Shown piece after piece: positions 1 through 5,114 of a stretch of 5,191 nucleotides of DNA. The first letter of the stretch is position 1. The number at the start of each line of letters is the position of its first letter. Both the position numbers and the translations under genes were made by a program. Source of the stretch: CAZRNB01 sp964601355 (lineage in GTDB: Bacteria > Planctomycetota > Phycisphaerae > Sedimentisphaerales > Anaerobacaceae); NCBI GenBank assembly GCA_964601355.1, contig CAZRNB010000166.1, positions 1-5,191 on the forward strand. Direction: 5' to 3'. The notes beneath the pieces were generated by a model. That model had not been told where the DNA came from and did no database searches. It worked only from the letters and a program-made list of their open reading frames with translations.

Positions 1-1680
1 GGTATCCTTGTAGGCTATGGCCTCGGCGCCCTCATTACTATCAGCATCGGCTATGCCAGCTTGATTCTCGGTTTCTCCATCGAGGGTTCAGAATTGGCTG
101 CCATCTTAGGCTTCGGCATCCTGCGAGGAATCCTTCGCCGAAACAGCATTATTGAAAACAACATAAATCAGACCATTGCCAGTTCCGTCAATGCCGCTTC
201 AGCAGGCATGATGTTCACCGTGCCCGCCCTGTTTATTCTTGGGCAAACCGATTTCAGTGCGGTTTTATTAGTGTTTGCATGTATTGCAGGTGGCATTTTG
301 GGCATCGCTTTTATCATCCCCTTGCGCAAGCAGATGATCGATTTTGAAAGGCTGGCGTTTCCGGGCGGGGTAGCTGTTGCGACAATTTTAAGATCGCCCG
401 GAGCAGGCGTTCACAAGGCACTACTGCTGCTCTTTGGAATCACGGTAAGCGGCGTCATTCATTTTGTTAGTCAGCTATTCGGCTTCGAGCAATGGGATTT
501 GGGCCGGTCAATCGGGCTGCCCGATTATATGAACGGTATTTGGTATGTTTCTCTGATGACGATAGGAGTCGGTTTTATCGCAGGCAAGGGCGGCGTATCC
601 TTCATCATCGGAGGTTTCGTCTGCTACTGGTTTTTAGCGCCGATGTTAGCTGCAATGAAACTTCTGCCGACTAAAGAAACACTCCAGGCTGTCAACCAGA
701 CCATGCCGGAATACCTACGGCTGATTTTATTCAGACCCGTCGGCATTGGTATGCTAATCGGAGGGGCATTAGCCGGCATTGTTCTGGCGTTGCCGCTGTT
801 GATAAGTGCGGTTCGCAGCATGCACGATGCAGCTAAATCAAAGACTGCCATATCGAAAGATGAAATGCCCATACATTTGCTATACATCGGAGTAGCAGGA
901 GCTACGATTTTGCTTTTTATCGTCTCGATAATGTCCGTAAAGGAAATGGGCATATTGCGGGGCGGGTTGATGGCTCTATTAGGAACTATATGGATTTGGA
1001 TTGCTGGAGTAATTTTATCCGAATGTATCGGACGAACGAACTGGTCACCGTTAAGCGGCATGACCCTTATTGCAGTAACAATCCTGATAGTTGTATGTCG
1101 CGGCCTGCCCGATAAAGCGGCGATTGTCTCATCGGTTATTGTTGGTGCTGCTGCCTGTGTTGCGATGTCCAACGCTACGGATGTTATGCTGGACCTCAAA
1201 GCAGGTTTCCTGGTTGGAGCTTCCCCCAAAAAACAGCAGATTGGTGAGTTTATTTCCACCTGGCTTGGGCCTATCCTGATTGTTGCTCTAATCTTTATTC
1301 TTCATAAGGCGTATCAGCTTGGCAGTGACCGCCTGCCTGCACCGCAGGGTATGGCTTTGGCGCAAATGATAAATGGCATTCTTGGCGGTGAAGTTCCTGT
1401 TCAAAAATATATCGCTGGTGCCGGCCTGGGAGCGCTATTGAGTGTAAGCGGTATTGGCGGACTTGGTATCCTGGTCGGCTTAGGTTTTTACCTGCCGTTC
1501 AATGTGGTGCTGACTTATAGTATCGGGACATTGCTGCGAGTTTGGGTGGACTGGAAAAAGGGGCAGCGTTTCAGCGAAGAGGTCGGCATTCCAGTAGCGG
1601 CAGGCCTTATCGTGGGCGAGGCCCTTGTAGGCGTCGGCTTTGCTTTGTTTTACGTAATTGCAGGTGCGGTTGGAAAATAG
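1..1680 (+). CDS. OPT family oligopeptide transporter, 5'-truncated by the window
   Basis: The frame is open from base 1, so the true start lies upstream; TTG at 61 is internal. The window holds 559 residues and the TAG stop at 1678-1680. The product is a very hydrophobic polytopic membrane protein with more than ten likely helices. OPT-like signatures include a glycine-rich helix pair followed by NQTIASSVNAASAG and FTVPALF (window residues about 56-78), and ERLAFPGGVAVATIL (about 117-131), which resembles the conserved fP-G-A-A segment of the family. Prokaryotic OPT proteins usually exceed 600 residues, so roughly the first 50-100 are missing. Characterised family members are proton-coupled importers of oligopeptides or of metal-chelator complexes in the cytoplasmic membrane; the substrate cannot be told here. 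No frameshift is visible. It probably shares a transcript with the small membrane-protein gene 12 bases downstream. Confidence 0.9.
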   Translation, partial: GILVGYGLGALITISIGYASLILGFSIEGSELAAILGFGILRGILRRNSIIENNINQTIASSVNAASAGMMFTVPALFILGQTDFSAVLLVFACIAGGILGIAFIIPLRKQMIDFERLAFPGGVAVATILRSPGAGVHKALLLLFGITVSGVIHFVSQLFGFEQWDLGRSIGLPDYMNGIWYVSLMTIGVGFIAGKGGVSFIIGGFVCYWFLAPMLAAMKLLPTKETLQAVNQTMPEYLRLILFRPVGIGMLIGGALAGIVLALPLLISAVRSMHDAAKSKTAISKDEMPIHLLYIGVAGATILLFIVSIMSVKEMGILRGGLMALLGTIWIWIAGVILSECIGRTNWSPLSGMTLIAVTILIVVCRGLPDKAAIVSSVIVGAAACVAMSNATDVMLDLKAGFLVGASPKKQQIGEFISTWLGPILIVALIFILHKAYQLGSDRLPAPQGMALAQMINGILGGEVPVQKYIAGAGLGALLSVSGIGGLGILVGLGFYLPFNVVLTYSIGTLLRVWVDWKKGQRFSEEVGIPVAAGLIVGEALVGVGFALFYVIAGAVGK

Positions 1681-1692
1681 AGATTTACATTT

Positions 1693-2226
1693 ATGCAAAA
1701 GCTCGGATATTTAGTGATAACTATCGGCTTTTTGGCTGGTTCATTAGTGGCCATCTTGGATAAAGAAAATGTCCAATGGTGCTATTTCATTGCCGCGCTC
1801 GCCTTCGGTGCTGTCAGTATAGTTTTTGTTCGTATAGGGGGACATCAAGAAAAACGGGCCGATGGGAAATTAGCTACTAATATGCAGGCTATCGAAGCAA
1901 GCCTCAGCCGAATCGTCCAAAATATTACCCGGTTAAACAAAGAAAAGCAATCCATCGACACTTACCAAATACGCAATCGCATTGATGAGCTTTTTATTGA
2001 GGACATAGATGCTTTTATTCAGGCCAGAGAGAGCATCGCTCATGTACACGGATTGGCCGCTTATGCTGATGTAATGAGCTGTTTCGCCGCAGGCGAGCGG
2101 TATCTAAATCGCGTCTGGTCGGCCTCAGCCGACGGCTATATCGACGAAGTAAATGCTTATCTGGATAAAGCACAGGAACAGTTCGTCGAAAGCCTGAACA
2201 GGATAAAGAGCTTAAAAAGTGCCTAA
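1693..2226 (+). CDS. small two-helix membrane protein with helical cytoplasmic tail, unknown function
   Basis: The 177-residue product has two N-terminal hydrophobic segments (about 4-22 and 28-49). A basic and polar linker (HQEKRADGK) follows, then a long, mostly helical tail with heptad-like stretches around residues 60-85 (IEASLSRIVQNITRLNKEK). The rest of the tail is helical and rich in Ala, Glu and Tyr. No enzyme motif is seen and I do not recognise the family. ATG 1693 is the first start after the transporter stop, only 12 bases away, which argues for co-transcription and possibly translational coupling, since no clear Shine-Dalgarno sequence precedes it. Base composition matches the transporter. 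The last residues, Lys-Ser-Ala-stop, are encoded inside the left arm of a nested inverted repeat, so the C terminus may have been created or altered by that repeat. A role as accessory or scaffold for the transporter is conceivable but unproven. Confidence 0.8.
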   Translation: MQKLGYLVITIGFLAGSLVAILDKENVQWCYFIAALAFGAVSIVFVRIGGHQEKRADGKLATNMQAIEASLSRIVQNITRLNKEKQSIDTYQIRNRIDELFIEDIDAFIQARESIAHVHGLAAYADVMSCFAAGERYLNRVWSASADGYIDEVNAYLDKAQEQFVESLNRIKSLKSA

Positions 2227-2378
2227 AGTGAACTAAAGTGTCTAAAATGAGCTAAAATAGCATATTATGTCATTGCGAGGAGCGCAGCGATGTGGCAATC
2301 TCTTTACTTAGGCTTGAGATTGCTTCGCTTCGCTCGCAATGACGTGCAATTTAGTCACTTCAAACTTTAGTCACTTTT
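2215..2378. repeat. nested inverted repeat (REP/MITE-like palindromic element)
   Basis: Three layers of symmetry share one centre. The outer arms AAAAGTGCCTAAAGT (2215-2229) and ACTTTAGTCACTTTT (2364-2378) are complementary at 14 of 15 positions. The middle arms GTCATTGCGAG (2269-2279) and CTCGCAATGAC (2333-2343) are perfect. The inner arms GCAATCTC (2295-2302) and GAGATTGC (2316-2323) are perfect around a 13-base loop. The left side also carries about four tandem 9-10 bp units of the form RTGNNCTAAA (2219-2257). The right side carries TTAGTCACTT twice (2351-2360, 2367-2376). The CATTGCGAG...GCAATCTC core resembles a palindromic repeat scattered in many bacterial genomes. The left arm overlaps the stop codon of the upstream gene. 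Transcribed, it could fold into a long hairpin and protect or end the mRNA, although no T-run follows. Confidence 0.75.
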
Positions 2379-2663
2379 GCAAAGGTTTATTTTGTATTTT
2401 GTCCATCAGGTCGGTACAATTCCGCTTTGGGATCCCTTACGGGACACGAGTAACAACTCAGCGGGTTTTACTCTGCGAAGCCACATTGGAGCGTAGCACG
2501 AGTTTTCAACTGAGGGCGAAGGATGTAAGACGGAAGTTTTGTATATTATTATATTAAGCAGAAACGAAAAAAGAAGGGAGCCTGAAGATGGCGAAATATC
2601 GTATAGCGCATAGATTACTGCCTGTCCGGCGTAGCCATAGCGAAGACGGAAACCCTGAACCCT
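2379..2663. other. intergenic stretch without a supportable gene
   Basis: This stretch contains no open frame that looks like protein. Visible elements are the GGGATCCC palindrome (2430-2437) overlapping a small TCCC-TTAC-GGGA hairpin, and a pair of imperfect direct repeats beginning CACGAGT near 2445 and 2497. The AT-rich tract at 2538-2555 could contain promoter elements, but no convincing -35/-10 pair was found. The part from about 2628 to 2655 (GGCGTAGCC...GAAGACGG) looks repeat-like and shares the word CGTAGCC with the reverse complement of 4800-4840. Confidence 0.4.
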
Positions 2664-2706
2664 TCACCCCGTGAGATAGCAAATTCACTTATCTCATGGG
2701 GTAAAC
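2664..2706. repeat. hairpin-forming dispersed repeat, copy 1
   Basis: ACCCCGTGAGATA (2666-2678) and TATCTCATGGGGT (2690-2702) pair over 13 positions with one G-T wobble around an 11-base loop. Related sequence recurs at 3740-3776 (TTCACCCCATGAGATA with ATCTCA downstream) and, in opposite orientation, at 4791-4801 (exact complement of 2696-2706). The hairpin ends about 20 bases before the ribosome binding site of the next gene. It could therefore act as a terminator-like or leader structure, but there is no T-run. Confidence 0.7.
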
Positions 2707-2722
2707 CCTAAACCCTAAATTT

Positions 2723-2731
2723 AAGGAGAGG
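2723..2731 (+). promoter_or_regulatory. strong ribosome binding site for the gene at 2737
   Basis: AAGGAGAGG lies five bases before ATG 2737 and fixes that start. The leader ATTTAAGGAGAGGAAAAA is nearly the same as the one before the gene at 3372. Confidence 0.85.
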
Positions 2732-2736
2732 AAAAA

Positions 2737-3264
2737 ATGAAAAAAGTAACAATAATAGTTATAGCATCTGTTGTTATGATATGGTTAGCAATGAATCTGT
2801 TTCCTTCTAAAATCAAACAGTCAACACCACAATCAAAATGGAAAAATGATGAAGAAAGAAGAATTTCTCGATTAGCATGGGAGCAAAAACAAATTGAAAA
2901 TAAAGCAAAGGATTTCGGAGAAAAAATAAACTCACCAATATCAATAGAAATTCAAAAAAATTGCCCATATCTTGGAGATGTTTCTGAACTTAAGGAATGG
3001 AAAATAGAAGGAAATAATTTATATCTTGCCTTTGAACCACTCCCAAATGACTGGAAAACAATTACATGTGCTGCTGCATATAACTTCTGGATAGAAAATC
3101 ATGGCCGAACCTATACCTGGGCAATCCGAGGATTCGATCTTAATGGTGGAATACTTAAATATGATTGGCGTTATTACGGATATAGAATATTGGGTGATGG
3201 TAAGGATAAATGGGAATATGCAGATGGAACCTCAAATGGTCATAAAGGAATGTTTGATAGGTAA
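2737..3264 (+). CDS. membrane-anchored extracytoplasmic protein of unknown function
   Basis: The 175-residue product starts MKK followed by a hydrophobic helix (about 4-22, VTIIVIASVVMIWLAMNLF). This is a signal anchor or signal peptide, with no lipobox cysteine, so the remainder probably lies outside the cytoplasmic membrane. A charged, helical, Lys/Glu-rich linker (about 34-63) leads to a compact Trp/Tyr-rich domain (about 65-165). That domain contains WKIEGNNLYLAF, PNDWKTITCAAAYNF and TYTWAIRGFDLNGG, and looks like a small mixed alpha/beta fold. Two cysteines (C76, C111) could form a disulfide. I do not recognise a named family. The gene is distinctly AT-rich and favours A/T-ending codons, unlike 1-2226, which suggests acquisition by transfer. 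The start is set by a strong ribosome binding site. The gene at 3372 follows after 107 bases with a copy of the same leader. Confidence 0.8.
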   Translation: MKKVTIIVIASVVMIWLAMNLFPSKIKQSTPQSKWKNDEERRISRLAWEQKQIENKAKDFGEKINSPISIEIQKNCPYLGDVSELKEWKIEGNNLYLAFEPLPNDWKTITCAAAYNFWIENHGRTYTWAIRGFDLNGGILKYDWRYYGYRILGDGKDKWEYADGTSNGHKGMFDR

Positions 3265-3288
3265 ATCATTTAATTTATCGTTAATTGA

Positions 3289-3309
3289 TGGTCTATGGTC
3301 ACTGGTCGT
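3289..3309. repeat. three tandem TGGTCNN heptamers
   Basis: TGGTCTA, TGGTCAC and TGGTCGT follow one another without gaps just after the gene at 2737. The same TGGTCA word appears in a palindromic cluster at 3687-3715, on the other side of the gene at 3372. This may be a small tandem repeat or a binding-site cluster; the function is unknown. Confidence 0.45.
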
Positions 3310-3336
3310 TGACAACTTTCCATTATCTGTTATCCG
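3309..3336 (+). promoter_or_regulatory. possible sigma70-type promoter upstream of the gene at 3372
   Basis: TTGACA (3309-3314) is a perfect -35 hexamer. The only candidate -10 at legal spacing (16 bases) is TATCCG (3331-3336), which matches TATAAT at three positions. AT-rich TACTATAAA (3342-3350) sits further down but is too far from TTGACA. If real, it would let the gene at 3372 be transcribed separately from the one at 2737. Confidence 0.25.
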
Positions 3337-3357
3337 CAGAATACTATAAACTGAATT

Positions 3358-3367
3358 AAAGGAGAGG
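3358..3367 (+). promoter_or_regulatory. strong ribosome binding site for the gene at 3372
   Basis: AAAGGAGAGG lies four bases before ATG 3372 and decides the start. It repeats the leader found before the gene at 2737. Confidence 0.85.
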
Positions 3368-3371
3368 AAAT

Positions 3372-3659
3372 ATGAGAATTCTTTTGGGAATTGTATCCTT
3401 GCTTGTTTTTTTATTCGCTCTTTTGGGATGGCTCACGGCAACCGCATTACCACAGCAAATCATGGCTGGGATATTCTTTATCGTATCGGCGATCCTGTTC
3501 TCGGCCGCTGCTATCCTTACTGAGATTATCTTATTTAAAAAAGAGACCTTAAAAGAGATGAAGGAGCAGGGACACAAAATAAGGATCAGAATCAAAAATC
3601 CACAGGGCGAAGAGGATAAACATGAATGGGCGGATGTGATTGAAAAAAAAGATAAGTGA
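3372..3659 (+). CDS. small inner-membrane protein with two helices and charged tail, unknown function
   Basis: The 95-residue product has two hydrophobic segments (about 2-24 and 29-53) joined by a short turn (TALPQQ), which suggests a helical hairpin in the cytoplasmic membrane. A highly charged tail of about 42 residues follows (KKETLKEMKEQGHKIRIRIKNPQG, ending EWADVIEKKDK). By the positive-inside rule the tail is probably cytoplasmic. No catalytic motif is visible and I cannot name a family. The strong ribosome binding site supports this start. Base composition is closer to the left block than that of its AT-rich neighbours. It may be co-transcribed with the gene at 2737, though the 107-base gap holds tandem heptamers and a possible promoter. 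Small hydrophobic proteins like this can be accessory subunits, but the sequence does not show which. Confidence 0.75.
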   Translation: MRILLGIVSLLVFLFALLGWLTATALPQQIMAGIFFIVSAILFSAAAILTEIILFKKETLKEMKEQGHKIRIRIKNPQGEEDKHEWADVIEKKDK

Positions 3660-3686
3660 TTATTTTTAATAGAGGATCAGGGAACG

Positions 3687-3715
3687 ATGGTCATAACTAT
3701 GACCATGATTGGTCA
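3687..3715. repeat. overlapping alternative hairpins built from TGGTCA words
   Basis: ATGGTCAT (3687-3694) pairs perfectly with ATGACCAT (3699-3706) around a 4-base loop. The same middle arm, TGACCA (3700-3705), also pairs with TGGTCA (3710-3715) around a 4-base loop. The two hairpins exclude each other. The cluster lies 27 bases after the stop of the gene at 3372, with no T-run after it, so a simple terminator is not indicated. Confidence 0.5.
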
Positions 3716-3739
3716 GAATTAATCGATAGATAGAATAAA

Positions 3740-3776
3740 TTCACCCCATGAGATAGGCTGCAAAGTCGCCATCTCA
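3740..3776. repeat. hairpin-forming dispersed repeat, copy 2
   Basis: TTCACCCCATGAGATA matches copy 1 at 2664-2679 except for one base. TGAGAT (3749-3754) pairs with ATCTCA (3771-3776), and inside it GGC pairs with GCC around a 9-base loop. The right arm has lost the ATGGGGT end present in copy 1. It is followed at once by a second small hairpin, CACGAT-CTGA-ATCGTG (3775-3790), which overlaps it by two bases. Both sit upstream of the gene at 3835. Confidence 0.6.
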
Positions 3777-3834
3777 CGATCTGAATCGTGTTGTATAGTA
3801 TTATGTTAAATTATAAATTTCTATCAATGTTGTC

Positions 3835-4701
3835 ATGATTACTCAACTCCTTCTATCAAAGCGTTTGTATATTTGTGGTTGTTCTTATGTAGATTCTCCC
3901 GATCCGATTTCAACAGGAATGGCCATCTCGTTATTCCAAGATTCAATCGAAGTATTTTGTTGGAGCCTACTGAAAAAACTTGATGCTAATCCAAATGAGA
4001 AGAGCCCATTTACATCCTACTTTGATCTAGTAGAGAAGGCAACAAAGAATAATGAGTCAAAAAAATTACCGTTTAAAGCTAAAATAATTGAGTTGAATAA
4101 AGCTAGAGTGAATTTTAAACACTATGGCATCCTTCCAGATATGTCAGAAGCATCTAAGTTCCAAGGATATACAGAGGAATTCTTGCGAGTATCTTTTACT
4201 GAGTTCTTCAATACAGATTTTGATAATATATCACTTTCTGAGCTAATCCCATTTAAAGATATTCGTGAAGTAATTATTTCCTCAGAAAAAGCGTTCTCCG
4301 AAGATAGACTTGATGATTGCTCATGTGACCTCGCGAAAGCGAATAGTATGCTTCTAGGCAAGTTCAGTAAGTTCCTTCCTGAGGTCGATTGTCATCTCCG
4401 AGATGCTGATAATATTTTTGCTACAAGAGACAATGTATATAATGTATATGGAGTACACATTTTTAGATACTTATCCGACTATCTTAAAGCGTTTAGGCAT
4501 GTAAATTTCTTGGCATTGTGTGGTGTTTCAATGAAAGAGTATTTATTAATGGAACAGTATCTACCTTGTACATATCAAACTGCAGATGGGAAATGGCACT
4601 TCAAAAGAACTAATACAAATAAAGCTACAAAAGATATTTTATTAAAGATCAAGAATTGTATTATCAATCTAAGCCTCAAACTTAATCAAATAATATCTTA
4701 A
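3835..4701 (+). CDS. HEPN-like helical protein, possible RNase or defence-related
   Basis: The 288-residue product is mostly helical, with no signal peptide or membrane helix, so it is presumably cytoplasmic. The N-terminal part has an amphipathic helix (about 28-49, GMAISLFQDSIEVFCWSLL), a variable stretch, and then ELNKARVNFKHYG. The last contains R91-x4-H96, matching the R-x4-6-H pattern of HEPN domains, and is followed by the helix SEASKFQGYTEEFLRVSFTEFF (about 103-124). Helix, R-x4-H and helix in this order is typical of HEPN proteins, several of which are metal-independent RNases in toxin and phage-defence systems. The C-terminal half (about 145-288) is also helical, with SEKAFSEDRLDDCSCDLAKAN resembling tandem-helix packing. 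The assignment comes from the motif and overall pattern, not from a search. ATG 3835 is the first start after an in-frame stop, but no Shine-Dalgarno sequence precedes it; the leader is very AT-rich. The gene is AT-rich and flanked by repeats. Confidence 0.75.
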   Translation: MITQLLLSKRLYICGCSYVDSPDPISTGMAISLFQDSIEVFCWSLLKKLDANPNEKSPFTSYFDLVEKATKNNESKKLPFKAKIIELNKARVNFKHYGILPDMSEASKFQGYTEEFLRVSFTEFFNTDFDNISLSELIPFKDIREVIISSEKAFSEDRLDDCSCDLAKANSMLLGKFSKFLPEVDCHLRDADNIFATRDNVYNVYGVHIFRYLSDYLKAFRHVNFLALCGVSMKEYLLMEQYLPCTYQTADGKWHFKRTNTNKATKDILLKIKNCIINLSLKLNQIIS

Positions 4702-4717
4702 ATCTAACATGCAGATC

Positions 4718-4793
4718 AACTCGGACGGCCTAAAGGCCGCTGCTAAATCAAATCGTTACGCATCGAATTAGGCACGATTTATCCGCCGGAGTT
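4718..4793. other. foldable non-coding segment (three-arm structure)
   Basis: AACTCGGACGG (4718-4728) and CCGCCGGAGTT (4783-4793) are complementary at 9 of 11 positions. Between them lie a hairpin CGGCC-TAAA-GGCCG (4726-4739), which shares three bases with the outer arm, and a second pair AAATCGT (4750-4756) with ACGATTT (4774-4780). Just upstream, ATCTAAC (4702-4708) fits the RYYYAAC box of integron attC sites, but no matching GTTRRRY box is present on the right. It could be a transcript 3' structure or a degenerate recombination site. Confidence 0.4.
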
Positions 4794-4801
4794 TACCCCA
4801 T
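4791..4801. repeat. fragment of the hairpin repeat, copy 3, inverted
   Basis: GTTTACCCCAT is the exact reverse complement of 2696-2706 in copy 1. The flanking 4802-4840 also shares the word CGTAGCC, in reverse complement, with the DNA left of copy 1. This suggests an inverted, diverged copy of a larger composite repeat. Confidence 0.4.
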
Positions 4802-4856
4802 CAGCTACGCTCAGGGCTACGGCTTATTCAGGGCAGGCTGAGGAAGCGTACCTCGC

Positions 4857-4884
4857 GTGGATTCCTGCTTTCGCAGGAATGACA
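4857..4884. repeat. ATTCCTGC-GCAGGAAT dispersed hairpin repeat
   Basis: ATTCCTGC (4861-4868) and GCAGGAAT (4873-4880) form a perfect 8-bp stem with a TTTC loop, flanked by TGG and GACA. This closely resembles the short palindromic repeats of the GGATTCC-GCTTTCGC-GGAATGACA type found between genes in many bacteria. Read as protein on the minus strand it gives the familiar false peptide CHSCESRNP. Confidence 0.7.
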
Positions 4885-5114
4885 AACAGACGATTCAAAG
4901 AAGTATTCCACCCCCGGATGCATCACGCCTTTAGCGATAGAAAATAACACAAAAGAAGGAAAAAGGCAACAAAAAAGAGCATAAGATTTAAGGACATAAG
5001 AGCATAAGGGCAAGGACAAATGACAGAAAAAGAGGCAAACGATACGATTCAAAACTGTATAGAAGGGGTACAAAATAAAAACTCAGCCTGGTGTCTTGAT
5101 GGCGGGAAAAAAAT
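4885..5114. other. purine-rich intergenic tract
   Basis: No convincing gene is seen on either strand. From about 4930 to 5045 the plus strand is strongly purine-rich and contains the 11-base direct repeat AAGAGCATAAG at 4975-4985 and 4998-5008, with a related ACATAAG between the copies. No Rho-independent terminator could be identified for the convergent genes on either side. On the minus strand a T-run follows the stop at 5115 but without a good hairpin before it. Confidence 0.4.

Noticed and set aside
624..1259. 211-codon open frame on the minus strand
   Set aside because: It is antisense to the OPT transporter, whose frame has clear family motifs and continuous hydrophobic helices. This is a shadow frame.
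2339..2557. 72-codon open frame on the plus strand
   Set aside because: It begins within the right arm of the nested palindrome and runs through non-coding sequence. There is no ribosome binding site and no protein-like pattern.
2588..2674. 28-codon frame starting MAKYRIAHRLL with AAGGGAG seven bases upstream
   Set aside because: The ribosome binding site is acceptable, but the frame is very short and its second half lies in repeat-like DNA, ending inside the hairpin repeat. Conservation would be needed to accept it.
2703..2719. Telomere-like AAACCCT repeats
   Set aside because: There are only two full units within a bacterial intergenic repeat. This is far too few to imply a telomere or eukaryotic DNA.
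3101..3349. 82-codon frame in another plus-strand frame
   Set aside because: It overlaps the end of the better supported gene at 2737, has no ribosome binding site, and its tail is low-quality translation of intergenic DNA.
2664..3776. CRISPR array suggested by recurring hairpin repeats
   Set aside because: The copies are about 1 kb apart with genes between them, diverged and partly inverted. There are no regular spacers and no cas gene.
3775..3790. Rho-independent terminator at CACGAT-CTGA-ATCGTG
   Set aside because: The stem is only six pairs, it is not GC-rich, and no T-run follows.
4828..5073. 81-codon open frame on the minus strand
   Set aside because: It reads through the ATTCCTGC hairpin repeat, giving the false peptide CHSCESRNP, and through the purine-rich tract. 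It has no ribosome binding site and an implausible Cys/Phe/Leu-rich composition.
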